Source of the DNA: Photobacterium sanguinicancri
GTDB taxonomy: Bacteria; Pseudomonadota; Gammaproteobacteria; Enterobacterales; Vibrionaceae
Assembly: GCF_024346675.1 (NCBI RefSeq)
Contig: NZ_AP024851.1
Location: 1,240,001 to 1,304,000 of the forward strand
Reading direction: 5' to 3'
DNA length: 64,000 nucleotides
Every line of letters starts with the position of its first letter. The stretch's first letter is position 1. Under the pieces are notes generated by a model, which saw only the letters and a list, made by a program, of their open reading frames with translations, searched no databases and was not told the DNA's origin. The position numbers and the translations under genes are program-made. This document shows, in pieces, positions 35,167-43,804 of the stretch.

Positions 35167-35932
35167 TTACGACCTCAAAACCATATTTTTCAAACACTGC
35201 TTTGGCTTCCTCTGACTGCAAAAACGCATAGTATCCTTGTACTTCTGGTATCGCTTTACCTTTCACGATAGCCATAGGATAACGGATTGGCGCATGGCTG
35301 CTTTCTGGCAATTCAGCCACAATTTTCACTTTGCTCGAAATCTTGGCATCTGTTTTGTACACAATACCGAGATTCGACTCACCACGTTCCACTAATACCA
35401 AAGCCGAACGCACGTTATTCGCGCGCGCAAGTAAATGCAAAGCATCCGCCCACAAACCGTAATGCTCTAAGGCTTGTTTAGCATACCGCCCTGCCGGCAC
35501 ATGGTTAGGATCTCCCACTGCCATGCGAGTGCCATCTAACGCTTTTTCCAAATCCCATGCCGCCGAAACCTGCACCTGAGGATCTGGATATGACTTAGGT
35601 GCAACTACCACTAAACTATTTTTCAGCAGTGGCTTGCGGCTATCATTTTCAATTACTTGCTGTGTTTGAAGGTAATCCATCCATTTAACATTAGCTGAAA
35701 TATAAATGTCAGCAGGTGCTCCCTGCGAGATTTGACGTGCTAATGCCGATGAAGATGCAAACGACAAACGACTCTCAACGCCTGTTTGGGTTTGGTAACG
35801 CTCAGAAAGCTCTGTAACTGCATTCGTCAATGACGACGCAGCAAAGATAGTGACCTGCTCTGCTGCATACGTATATTGACTGGCAACGACACTCGCAGCA
35901 CAAACTAACCAAGTAAAATTTCTCTTCATCAT
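35156..35932 (-). CDS. modA: Molybdate-binding periplasmic protein (ModA)
   Basis: The 258-residue solute-binding protein has a signal peptide ending near TYA-AEQ, then VTIFAASSLTNAVTELSERY, with the Ser residues that bind molybdate, and later GAPADIYISANVKWMDYL and the VLVERGESNLGIVYKTDA region. It captures molybdate in the periplasm for ModBC. The ATG at 35932 is preferred over 35950 since the shorter form gives a normal signal peptide. A ModE-type operator lies about 22 bases upstream. Confidence 0.94.
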   Translation of the reverse strand: MMKRNFTWLVCAASVVASQYTYAAEQVTIFAASSLTNAVTELSERYQTQTGVESRLSFASSSALARQISQGAPADIYISANVKWMDYLQTQQVIENDSRKPLLKNSLVVVAPKSYPDPQVQVSAAWDLEKALDGTRMAVGDPNHVPAGRYAKQALEHYGLWADALHLLARANNVRSALVLVERGESNLGIVYKTDAKISSKVKIVAELPESSHAPIRYPMAIVKGKAIPEVQGYYAFLQSEEAKAVFEKYGFEVVSVN

Positions 35933-35953
35933 TAACAAACCCATAAGCAAAAA

Positions 35954-35977
35954 CGATATGTAGTTAAGTATACATCG
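35954..35977 (-). promoter_or_regulatory. ModE operator upstream of modABC
   Basis: The sequence is CGATATGTA-N6-TATACATCG, with the half-site and 6-base spacing of the known ModE box (CGTTATATA-N6-TATATAACG). It is just upstream of modA. The regulator gene itself is at 56258, about 20 kb away. Molybdate-bound ModE would repress the operon. Confidence 0.75.
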
Positions 35978-36039
35978 AAAAGATTATCACAGTTAGTAAA
36001 ACATAGTGAGATCAAAGAATGAATGACTCGAAAGTGGGC

Positions 36040-36765
36040 TTATCGTGGTAAATAATGGCGCAAAGAAAGCAATGTATCTATCTGAGTGGAAAGATAGTTT
36101 TTTAATTGCGTAACTTCAGGTTCAGACAGTGTCTCCCACCCCATGTGCTGCAACAACATATGCCTTGCTGAACGCACTAGTTGGACCTGCGCGAGTAAAC
36201 TCAAGGCAAGTAGCTTTATTTCAGGATCTGATACATTTCGCTGAATAACAAAAGCTATTGGTTTTTCAAGTGCACTGAGTATTGATGCGAGAGATTCATT
36301 ATAAAGGATTGAAAAAGCTTTACTGGGTAGTTGCTGTTCACGATAAACAAGCATCGCCCACGATGCAGTTTGCCGATTAAGCAGTAAATCTAGATTCGCA
36401 CTTAGCAGTGCTTTAATCATATTAAGACAAGCATGGCGCTGCTTCTCAACCGTGTCTATCTGCTCAAGCTGAGAAAACTCACTTTCTATTTTCTTGAGCG
36501 CTGGCGCGAATCTCACCGCAAGTTTATGGCTGACATGGCGTATAACCGCAAAATAAAGCCCACGTTTTCCACCAAAATGGTAGCTAATTAACGCAAGGTT
36601 CACCCCTGCTTTTTTAGCTAATAAACGATTACTTGCGCCATCGTACCCCTTTCGACTAAACACACTGATCCCAGCTCGAATCAGTGTTAATCGAGTCGCA
36701 TCAGTTTTGCTCTGCAATTTATTCTTGGTTATCTTACTTGGCGTTGACGTTTTTGCGTCCATCAC
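36040..36765 (-). CDS. TetR/AcrR-family regulator
   Basis: The 241-residue protein has an N-terminal TetR HTH (TRLTLIRAGISVFSRKGYDG, NRLLAKKAGVNLALISYHFG) and a helical ligand domain. The early 20 residues are a basic Lys/Thr-rich extension. The C-terminal part resembles the CerR-type (DUF1956) branch with QLVRSARHMLLQHMGW. The ligand is unknown. It is upstream of modA on the same strand but the ModE operator lies in between, so it is probably a separate unit. Confidence 0.85.
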   Translation of the reverse strand: MMDAKTSTPSKITKNKLQSKTDATRLTLIRAGISVFSRKGYDGASNRLLAKKAGVNLALISYHFGGKRGLYFAVIRHVSHKLAVRFAPALKKIESEFSQLEQIDTVEKQRHACLNMIKALLSANLDLLLNRQTASWAMLVYREQQLPSKAFSILYNESLASILSALEKPIAFVIQRNVSDPEIKLLALSLLAQVQLVRSARHMLLQHMGWETLSEPEVTQLKNYLSTQIDTLLSLRHYLPR

Positions 36766-36975
36766 TCTTCCCCCACGACTATAAGCAATTGCTGAATATG
36801 AGAGTACGCTCCGTGAAAGAGGCGAAATTAATATTTCTCAACATTAATCAATATTCACGACACTTAATTACAACTATAGTGCAAGATAAAACTTGATATC
36901 ACAAAGACTTGGTTGCTAAAGGAGAATGTAGAAATAAAGTGAAGGATTGGGGGAAATTCCTTCACTTTGTCGCTA

Positions 36976-37476
36976 TTATTTAAAGCATTGAATGGCTTTT
37001 TGATAATCAATGGGGGTGGAAAAGTCATGAGCCAGTTCACTATGAACAACAACACCCACTGTATTTAAACAAACCACAGCTCTAGCCGTAAACCCCTCTA
37101 AAATTGAGTTCGACAATTGGACACCATAATCAAATTGAAAAGAAGGAGAACGAAAGCAGGATGCTATTGTGACGTAATCAAGCCCTTCCATTTGACAAAA
37201 ACGCATCATCGCAAACGGTGTATCAATCGAAACACAAAGTACTATTGTATTAGGTGTTCTCGTGACCAGTCGATTGAACTCGCGAACGCTATTAGCACAT
37301 AGCGGTGTATCAATGCTTGGGAATATGTTTAAAATGACATTTTTCCCCATAAAGTTATCATTCGTAATCGGCGATAGGTTATCGGTCACTAATTCAAATT
37401 TACGGGCTTTATCCCCTTTTTTTAAAAAAGCACCCAGTACAGGTATCGATTGTTGCTGAAATTGAATCGTATTCAT
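36976..37476 (-). CDS. tpx: Thiol peroxidase (Tpx)
   Basis: The 166-residue peroxiredoxin has the peroxidatic Cys60 in PSIDTPLCANSV and the resolving Cys94 in RFCQMEGLDYV, matching Cys61 and Cys95 of E. coli Tpx. It removes lipid hydroperoxides with electrons from thioredoxin. Some family positions are altered: the usual RFCGAEG is RFCQMEG, and the C-terminal part is slightly divergent. It follows a small unknown gene in the same direction by 19 bases. Confidence 0.92.
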   Translation of the reverse strand: MNTIQFQQQSIPVLGAFLKKGDKARKFELVTDNLSPITNDNFMGKNVILNIFPSIDTPLCANSVREFNRLVTRTPNTIVLCVSIDTPFAMMRFCQMEGLDYVTIASCFRSPSFQFDYGVQLSNSILEGFTARAVVCLNTVGVVVHSELAHDFSTPIDYQKAIQCFK

Positions 37477-37495
37477 CGTTGTCTACTTAATTTTA

Positions 37496-37771
37496 TTATG
37501 ATGAATGAGATAACGTATTTGAAATAACAACTAACTCAGTACCATTAGCTTTTAATCGTACTTCTTGAAATTCACTTAACCGCATACTGTAGCCCGTCAC
37601 TTCATTTATAAAACTTCCATTTTCTTCAATAGTGACCGTATGCTCGATAAACTGAAGCACTTCATACAGTTTGCTATCTTGGCTAAAAAAGAGTTCATTA
37701 CGAAAAGAAGCCGCATTACCTATGAGTACAGGGATTAAATGGTTAATTGAATTAATATCAAAAATTATCAT
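37496..37771 (-). CDS. Unknown 91-residue protein
   Basis: The product has a beta-rich pattern (EHTVTIEENGSFINEVTGYS, FQEVRLKANGTELVVISNTL) and no signal or membrane segment. It lies between tpx and the aldehyde dehydrogenase on the same strand, 60 bases after the latter. A role with either neighbour is possible but unsupported. No family was recognised. Confidence 0.55.
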   Translation of the reverse strand: MIIFDINSINHLIPVLIGNAASFRNELFFSQDSKLYEVLQFIEHTVTIEENGSFINEVTGYSMRLSEFQEVRLKANGTELVVISNTLSHSS

Positions 37772-37831
37772 GGTTGGCCTGTTAAGGGCTGCTAATCACT
37801 ATAATATAACAGCCCTAATAATACGGTCAGA

Positions 37832-39337
37832 TTAGAAGAACCCTAATGGGCTATCTGAATAGCTCATCAGCAAGTTTTTGGTATTTTGATAGTGATCTAA
37901 CATCATTTTATGTGTTTCACGACCAATGCCAGATTTCTTATAACCACCAAATGCGGCATGTGCAGGGTAAGCGTGGTAACAGTTAATCCACACGCGACCA
38001 GCTTCAATTGCGCGGCCCATACGGTATGCACGGTTAATATTGCGTGTCCATACACCCGCACCTAGACCAAACTCAGTATCATTCGCAATTTCAAGTGCTT
38101 CCTCTTCATCGCGGAAAGTTGTTACCGATACTACAGGGCCAAAAATCTCTTCTTGGAAAATGCGCATCTTGTTATGGCCTTTGAGGATAGTCGGTTTAAT
38201 GTAGAAACCTTCTTTCTCTGCAGCTTCACCACCTACAAGAACTTTTGCTCCTTCTGACTTACCCAATTCGATGTAAGAAAGGATCTTGTCGAACTGCTCT
38301 TTTGAAACTTGTGCGCCAACCTGAGTATTTACATCCAGAGGGTTGCCTTGCTTAATTGTCTTCATACGCTCAAGCAAACGCTCGATGAATTTCTCGTAAA
38401 TTGATTCTTGAATCAGCAGGCGAGATGGACAAGTACACACTTCACCTTGATTAAAGAAGGCAAGTAATACCCCTTCAATACATTTATCCAAGTAACTATC
38501 ATCGTCTGCAAAAATATCTTCAAAGAAAATATTCGGAGACTTACCGCCTAGTTCAACTGTCGACGGGATTAGGTTATCGGCAGCACACTTAAGAATATGG
38601 TTACCCACCTCTGTTGAACCAGTGAAGGCTAATTTATTGAGGCGAGGACTTGTAGCAAGCGCATTTCCTGCTTCTTGACCATAACCGTTCACAATATTCA
38701 GCACACCAGCAGGAACAAGGTCACCAATCACTTCTGCCAATAACAAAATTGAGGCTGGCGTTTGCTCTGCAGGTTTAAGTACGACACAGCAACCCGCAGC
38801 AAGTGCTGGAGCCAGTTTCCAAGCTGCCATCAATAACGGAAAATTCCACGGAATAATTTGCCCGACAACACCAATAGGCTCAGGGAAATGATAAGACGCA
38901 GTAGTACTGTCCAATTCAGATGCAGACCCTTCTTGAGCACGGATACAACCAGCAAAGTATCGAAAATGGTCAACCACTAGCGGTAAATCCGCAGCCAATG
39001 TTTCACGAACAGGTTTACCATTATCCCAACTTTCAGCAACAGCTAAGTTTTCACTATGCGACTCAATACGATCGGCTATTTTTAAAAGCAAGTTGGATCG
39101 TTCTGTCACACTGCTTGCTGCCCATGCTTTTTTTGCATCATGAGCCGCATCAAGTGCAAGATCGATATCATCCGAGGTTGATCGTGGAATAAGGCAAATT
39201 AAAGAACCATCAACGGGTGAATAGTTTTCAAAATATTGACCACTTAGCGGTGCAACCCAACAACCATTAATATAGTTTTCGTATTTAGGTTTAAAGTGCA
39301 CACTTGAACATTCACTACCAGGAACGGGATATAACAT
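37832..39337 (-). CDS. NAD-dependent aldehyde dehydrogenase (AldB/ExaC type)
   Basis: The 501-residue protein carries all ALDH motifs: [27 protein letters not shown], the general-base [14 protein letters not shown], the nucleophile in [15 protein letters not shown], and [10 protein letters not shown]. The late motif [19 protein letters not shown] is typical of the acetaldehyde/ethanol-oxidising ExaC/AldB branch. The ATG at 39337, preceded by AGAGG, is preferred over 39415, which would add 26 unrelated residues. It oxidises short aldehydes to acids in the cytosol. Confidence 0.93.
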   Translation of the reverse strand: MLYPVPGSECSSVHFKPKYENYINGCWVAPLSGQYFENYSPVDGSLICLIPRSTSDDIDLALDAAHDAKKAWAASSVTERSNLLLKIADRIESHSENLAVAESWDNGKPVRETLAADLPLVVDHFRYFAGCIRAQEGSASELDSTTASYHFPEPIGVVGQIIPWNFPLLMAAWKLAPALAAGCCVVLKPAEQTPASILLLAEVIGDLVPAGVLNIVNGYGQEAGNALATSPRLNKLAFTGSTEVGNHILKCAADNLIPSTVELGGKSPNIFFEDIFADDDSYLDKCIEGVLLAFFNQGEVCTCPSRLLIQESIYEKFIERLLERMKTIKQGNPLDVNTQVGAQVSKEQFDKILSYIELGKSEGAKVLVGGEAAEKEGFYIKPTILKGHNKMRIFQEEIFGPVVSVTTFRDEEEALEIANDTEFGLGAGVWTRNINRAYRMGRAIEAGRVWINCYHAYPAHAAFGGYKKSGIGRETHKMMLDHYQNTKNLLMSYSDSPLGFF

Positions 39338-40230
39338 GGAAACCTCTTCTAATTCTATTTCTTGCACTTGTCTATTTTGTGAACATCTATTTATCAAAAT
39401 TAGTGTCCTAATCAAAAAGCAGTAAAACTCAATGAATTTTTTATGGCATTAACGAGTCAATACCATCCCCAATTAAAGTCATTAAGTACGTTGTTTCATT
39501 TCCATTTAAAATGAGACAAAAATATATCGATAAGTGCGAAAAATAAGAAATGAAGTTTACTGAATAAATAAATGCATTAAAAAACAAAATCTTATCATTA
39601 AGTAATTACTCTAAAAACATATCTCTTAGCCATAATAAACGACTAATAACCCCTTAAAGAGTGGCAATAAGGCGTAATCAAATGTATGAAAAGGGATTAG
39701 ATATGAAAATTAAGAAGGCATACGCAGCCACTGTGATAACCCCAATTTAAACACGCCTTCCATATAAAACTAAAACACGATTAAAAATAGGGTCTCACAA
39801 ACCCGCGGCTTCTTTACTTCGAATACACCTAAAGGGCTATATGCTATAAATACTTAGAGCAAATTATGCGCTTATTTATTAGAGAGATCATATTTTCACA
39901 TGATCACTTCAATCTGGTCGGTTGTTACTTTGTGTTAATAACAAGCAAAATGCCTTATTTTTCATACAAACAATTAGACACAGACATCAACACTGAATCC
40001 CCCACCAGAAACGCATATGCTTACCCTAACTATTGATAAGTTACTAAATACAAATGAAAAAATATTACAAGCAATGAAAAAACACCATAAATGCAATGGT
40101 TTACATTAGTCGAATGTAACAAGTAAAAAATATGCATGTAAAGTTATACATGGTTTTTTTATACCTCAAGTGTATAATTGTTTGCCCTTAAATAAGGTTC
40201 ACACATTTGTGTTAATAAATGGGTAAATAA
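39338..40230. other. Long AT-rich intergenic region with one micro-ORF
   Basis: These 893 bases separate the aldehyde dehydrogenase from the ToxR-like gene. No normal-sized gene is seen. A 22-codon ORF with a ribosome-binding site is at 39682-39750. A TATAAT at about 40170-40175 is a good -10 element for the ToxR-like gene. Confidence 0.5.
39682..39750 (+). CDS. Possible 22-residue peptide
   Basis: The ORF starts with ATG after AAGG at nine bases and encodes a short basic peptide containing KIKKAYAATVITPI at its end; an internal ATG has its own AAGGG. Small peptides with a lysine-rich start and an alternating tail can be modified-peptide precursors, but no modifying enzyme is nearby. It may be chance. 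Confidence 0.25.
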   Translation: MYEKGLDMKIKKAYAATVITPI

Positions 40231-41058
40231 ATGTGGCTATTAAATCCGCTAAAACGCTCGCAATTATCAAACTATGAAGCTGGCATTCACAAAAAATTAA
40301 AATCAACCGATTGCCAAATTTTAGAATTGCTTATCAAAAATGAAGGTCAAGCTGTATCCAAAGAAGACATTATGTCTAGCGTTTGGGAAGGGCGTATAGT
40401 GTCTGAATCCAGCCTCACTCAATCTATCGCTCAGTTACGTTTAATGCTAGGTGATAGTGGTAAAGAGCAAAGAATCATTAAAACCCTACCAAGAAAGGGT
40501 TATATGATATTACCGCATTTGGTGCAACTTGTACCTTTAAAAGTAGCTCCAGTTACAACAGAAGAATTACAACCATCACCCGAACTTCATCAAGTAACTC
40601 TAGAACCACCCCAAATACATTCACAAATCACCAATCGTAAAGGTCACCTTTTTAAGGCTTTTTATTCATACTTTTCAAACCATAAAATAGCGTTATATGC
40701 GGCCATCAGCCTCATCGTGATCAGCGTCACCATCGTTAATTTTTGGACTTACTCTGTGTTATTAAAAAAGAATACAGTAGAGAAAAAAATATGGTCAAAA
40801 ACAACAATTAACAATACCAGTATCCATCTGAAAAACGACCCTAGAAGCAGTATTATTTTAGCCTTCTTTGCAGATGACAAAGTCAAGATAGCAGATAACA
40901 TTAGTAACATATTGATCTCATCTAACCCACAACAACTTTATCTTTCCTGTATTTATACATCAGATAAACTAGGTGAGGATTTAACTCTTGATTTCACGCT
41001 TCCCATAAAATACCCATTCGACCAAATGAAAGGTTTGATCAATGAGAAATGCCGTTAA
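40231..41058 (+). CDS. ToxR/TcpP-like transmembrane transcription regulator
   Basis: The 275-residue protein has an OmpR-type winged helix at residues 1-95 (LKSTDCQILELLIKNEGQAV, KEDIMSSVWEGRIVSESSLT, IIKTLPRKGYMI), a Pro-rich linker, one membrane helix at about 152-178 and a short periplasmic domain with two cysteines. This is the layout of ToxR, TcpP and CadC, which sense conditions outside the membrane. The next gene overlaps it by 17 bases and encodes a ToxS/TcpH-like partner. The target genes are unknown. Confidence 0.87.
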   Translation: MWLLNPLKRSQLSNYEAGIHKKLKSTDCQILELLIKNEGQAVSKEDIMSSVWEGRIVSESSLTQSIAQLRLMLGDSGKEQRIIKTLPRKGYMILPHLVQLVPLKVAPVTTEELQPSPELHQVTLEPPQIHSQITNRKGHLFKAFYSYFSNHKIALYAAISLIVISVTIVNFWTYSVLLKKNTVEKKIWSKTTINNTSIHLKNDPRSSIILAFFADDKVKIADNISNILISSNPQQLYLSCIYTSDKLGEDLTLDFTLPIKYPFDQMKGLINEKCR

Positions 41059-41527
41059 ATATAGCTTATTAATTTATGTACTGGGCTCGCTTTCCGTCTT
41101 TATTTACATATTCCACTGTAACAAAGCATGTAATGAAGCCTTAATTAAAGATAATAATAATCAAACCTTTTTTAGCCAAAGAATTATTATTCACGACAAA
41201 GGGTATGAAAGGATTAAGCAATCTTCGATCATAGATACAAATGCACTTGGTTTTTATACCATAAACTCCAGCATCACTAATGGCCTTTCAGGTGAACGCT
41301 ACAATAGCCGTTACTCTCTGAATATTTGGAGCGATAAGTTATTCTCGATCCAATTACAAGATAACAAGCTAGATCGTAAAAAAGAAAACGATCACAGCTC
41401 ATCCCACGCCTATCTTGAGGAGTATTTTCATGAGGAATATTTTCAGGTTGTTTATAACAAGGGAAAAATAATGTGTAGCACAAGCTTAAGCACGAATTTT
41501 TTAAATTGTAGCAAAACGATCTATTAA
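41042..41527 (+). CDS. TcpH/ToxS-like periplasmic partner protein (probable)
   Basis: The 161-residue protein has one N-terminal membrane helix (YSLLIYVLGSLSVFIYIFHC) and a periplasmic domain with four cysteines in total. Its position, overlap and topology match the partner of a ToxR-like regulator (ToxS or TcpH), though no direct sequence motif was identified. Such proteins protect or modulate the regulator. Its 3' end overlaps the convergent phosphatase gene by 27 bases. Confidence 0.65.
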   Translation: MRNAVKYSLLIYVLGSLSVFIYIFHCNKACNEALIKDNNNQTFFSQRIIIHDKGYERIKQSSIIDTNALGFYTINSSITNGLSGERYNSRYSLNIWSDKLFSIQLQDNKLDRKKENDHSSSHAYLEEYFHEEYFQVVYNKGKIMCSTSLSTNFLNCSKTIY

Positions 41528-42454
41528 AGGCATACGCGTTAGGTACGCGCTATAAAATACACCCTCATGATTCATGTAATTTGAATCCTTTCGATTTAAA
41601 TCAAGTGGTGCGCTATGGATATTTGAGACAACGACAGGCGATCCACTCTGTATTAATGCTTCAAAAATAGCTGCTGTCGCGCTGAAATCCCAAAGGCTCC
41701 CTCCGCCCTTTTGAGGCTTAGGCAACTTAATATAAGCGGCAGGTGCGTTTTCAAGTACACCGATAGCATTCATCACAGCCCCTGATGTGTTAATAACTTC
41801 AAGGCTACGTATACCCACCAATTTTAGCTGCTCCGCTACAGCTTCCAGTAAGGGATTATAACGAGGATCTTGGCTAAAACTGCGGTCGATAAATAAGGTG
41901 AAAACATCAGAAGATATTGCGGGTGCTTTACCTTCTCGTTCAAGAAAGGTGTCATATGGTTGAAGTAACCAAGGTTGACCATTTTTAATAACTTGGCTGT
42001 TACTGGCATCGTTAATCGCTTGGTAAAGATCCCCTGTCGAGGGATTAAAAACAACGCCAATTGACGGTTTTCCTGATTTAGACACCAATGCAATAGAGAC
42101 GGCATAGCCTGGCATATTTTCGATAAAGGGCAATGTGCCATCAAGCGGGTCAATACACCAAAAATATTCACTCGTTAGCCTTTCATGATCCGCAGCTTGT
42201 GCTTCATCGGCATTCTCTTCACTCAAAACGCCCAAGTTGTAATATTTAATACTTGGCGCTAATACCGACAAAATCAAGGCTTGGCTATTGATATCAACTT
42301 GCGTCACCACTTGAGCACTCAAACTGGATCCTGCACATTTACTATCAACATCCAGCTGCTTACGATCAAACTGTACGATGTATTCACCAGCGGTTAATGC
42401 GGCCTTCGTAGCCAGCTGTAATAGTTGTTCTAAATCCGTACTATTTAACTGCAC
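41501..42454 (-). CDS. Inositol-monophosphatase-family phosphatase
   Basis: The 317-residue protein has the IMPase metal motifs: EENADEAQ, WCIDPLDGTLPFIENMPGYA and GGGSLWDFSATAAIFEAL. The family includes CysQ/3'(2'),5'-bisphosphate nucleotidase, inositol monophosphatase and related enzymes. The long insert around residues 150-185 is unlike short CysQ proteins. It ends just one base from the APH-like kinase gene on the same strand, so a kinase/phosphatase pair acting on the same substrate class is possible. Confidence 0.82.
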   Translation of the reverse strand: MQLNSTDLEQLLQLATKAALTAGEYIVQFDRKQLDVDSKCAGSSLSAQVVTQVDINSQALILSVLAPSIKYYNLGVLSEENADEAQAADHERLTSEYFWCIDPLDGTLPFIENMPGYAVSIALVSKSGKPSIGVVFNPSTGDLYQAINDASNSQVIKNGQPWLLQPYDTFLEREGKAPAISSDVFTLFIDRSFSQDPRYNPLLEAVAEQLKLVGIRSLEVINTSGAVMNAIGVLENAPAAYIKLPKPQKGGGSLWDFSATAAIFEALIQSGSPVVVSNIHSAPLDLNRKDSNYMNHEGVFYSAYLTRMPLIDRFATI

Positions 42455-42455
42455 G

Positions 42456-43457
42456 TTATCTTCCTAATTGCTCTAAAGCCTGTACCGTTAATGCTTCGGT
42501 ATAGTCATTAATTTTCCAATGTTCAGGGCACCAACCCTTAACAAAGCGCTGGAAGTCAGCCCAAGCAACAGGAAATAACCAACGCCACTCTTGCTCTACA
42601 CTTTGTGATTCAATATGAGGACAAAGTTCTTTTATCGCTTTTGATAATTGAGCAAAATAATAATCTAAATAAATAGGAACTTGCTGCTCTGCCTTAGAAA
42701 AATCAAGCACACTACTGAGCAACAAAATAACATCTTTCATACCACAGCCGTGGCCTACATACTGAAAATCCACAGCAGCAGCTTTGGCCCCTGTAGGTGT
42801 AAAAAAAAAATTGGCCAGCTTGGCGTCACCATGGACAAGCGTTTGATACTGAGCTTCATGTAAGGTGTTATCAATCAAGCTTGCAGCCTGTTTCAATCGT
42901 GTGTCTTGCAGCGCATGAAGTTCATCTGGTCGTGTTGCTAAATGCCAGTATGTGCCCGCGGGCCAAAGACCCGAGTACATCGTTAGGTTTGCGGGGGCAG
43001 AATGAAGATGTTGCGCATGGAAATAAGCGAGCCACGACAAACAAGCTTCGACATGGCATTGTCGCGGTGATGTCACAACGTCGCCATAACCTGCGGGGGC
43101 TAGGTCATCTAAAATCAACAAAATCGCATTGTCTAACCGTTCAACATACACACAATGTGGAACATGACACTGTAAATGGCTTTGGTTGGCAAAAGATTGG
43201 TACCAATTAACTTCAACGTGGTATGAATCTAACTTACGTTGGTGTGAGGTAACCGTGTTCCACCCTTTAGGATGACTTTTAGGTTGTGGTAACTCAATGT
43301 ACTTAACCACAACAGAAGGTACGCCTGCATCGTTTAAAAAAGCACGGAATAACGTTCCATAACCACCCCATAACGTTTGAATAACTTGGGTGTGTGACAC
43401 ACTTGATGCCTGTGTAAATTGAGCGACAGATAACAGAAGTTGTTGGGAAATTGACAT
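42456..43457 (-). CDS. APH/EcKinase-like phosphotransferase
   Basis: The 333-residue protein has the kinase-fold motifs LVHGDAKLANFFF (catalytic HGD) and AVDFQYVGHGCGMKDVILLL (DFQ in place of DFD), typical of ecdysteroid-kinase-like (DUF1679) and choline/aminoglycoside kinases. The N-terminal part holds VVVKYIELPQPK with the ATP lysine. The substrate is unknown, likely a small hydroxylated compound. It is followed by the IMPase-like gene with one base between stop and start. Confidence 0.82.
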   Translation of the reverse strand: MSISQQLLLSVAQFTQASSVSHTQVIQTLWGGYGTLFRAFLNDAGVPSVVVKYIELPQPKSHPKGWNTVTSHQRKLDSYHVEVNWYQSFANQSHLQCHVPHCVYVERLDNAILLILDDLAPAGYGDVVTSPRQCHVEACLSWLAYFHAQHLHSAPANLTMYSGLWPAGTYWHLATRPDELHALQDTRLKQAASLIDNTLHEAQYQTLVHGDAKLANFFFTPTGAKAAAVDFQYVGHGCGMKDVILLLSSVLDFSKAEQQVPIYLDYYFAQLSKAIKELCPHIESQSVEQEWRWLFPVAWADFQRFVKGWCPEHWKINDYTEALTVQALEQLGR

Positions 43458-43486
43458 GATAATTAGTAAAAGAGCAAGAAAGAAAA

Positions 43487-43542
43487 AGAGCCTTATTCAA
43501 TGACATTATGCTGCGACAGCGAATACCATTGAATAAGGCTCT
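43487..43542 (-). terminator. Terminator hairpin spanning the arfA stop codon
   Basis: Arms of 16 bases (AGAGCCTTATTCAATG and its exact complement) enclose a 24-base loop that contains the arfA stop codon at 43506-43508. On the minus strand the hairpin is followed directly by TTTTTCTTTC. It is an intrinsic terminator and an RNase-III-type duplex inside the coding sequence, as known for E. coli arfA. Confidence 0.85.
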
Positions 43543-43769
43543 CGGCCTTTAAACTTATCTTTTCTGCTAAAACTGCCCTTGCCTTTTTTCGCTTGCACAA
43601 CACGTGTAGTAAATAGCTTACTTGTCACTGCTGCTTTCAGGGCATTGTCTCGAATGGTTCCGCGCCCTAAATCTGTTGCTGTTTCACTCACGGGTGTAGG
43701 TAATTGCACCACATCAACACCTTGATTGTTATGCGCTTGCTGCTTCGCTTTGCGCTTTTTAGATACCAT
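43506..43769 (-). CDS. arfA: Alternative ribosome-rescue factor A (ArfA)
   Basis: The 87-residue protein carries the ArfA core GRGTIRDNALKAAVTSKLFT then KKGKGSFSRKDKFKGRE, matching the RDNA...LF..RV...KKGKGS..RK pattern of E. coli ArfA. ArfA recruits RF2 to ribosomes stalled on nonstop mRNA when tmRNA is short. The N-terminal 35 residues (KKRKAKQQAHNNQGVDVVQ) are an extension compared with E. coli. The last ~12 codons lie inside a strong hairpin, so the natural mRNA is probably cut or ends before the stop, giving a tagged, unstable product unless tmRNA fails. ArfB is also present, at 49694. Confidence 0.88.
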   Translation of the reverse strand: MVSKKRKAKQQAHNNQGVDVVQLPTPVSETATDLGRGTIRDNALKAAVTSKLFTTRVVQAKKGKGSFSRKDKFKGREPYSMVFAVAA

Positions 43770-43804
43770 AGGTATACCTCATATATTAATACGTTCAGCC
43801 TAAA

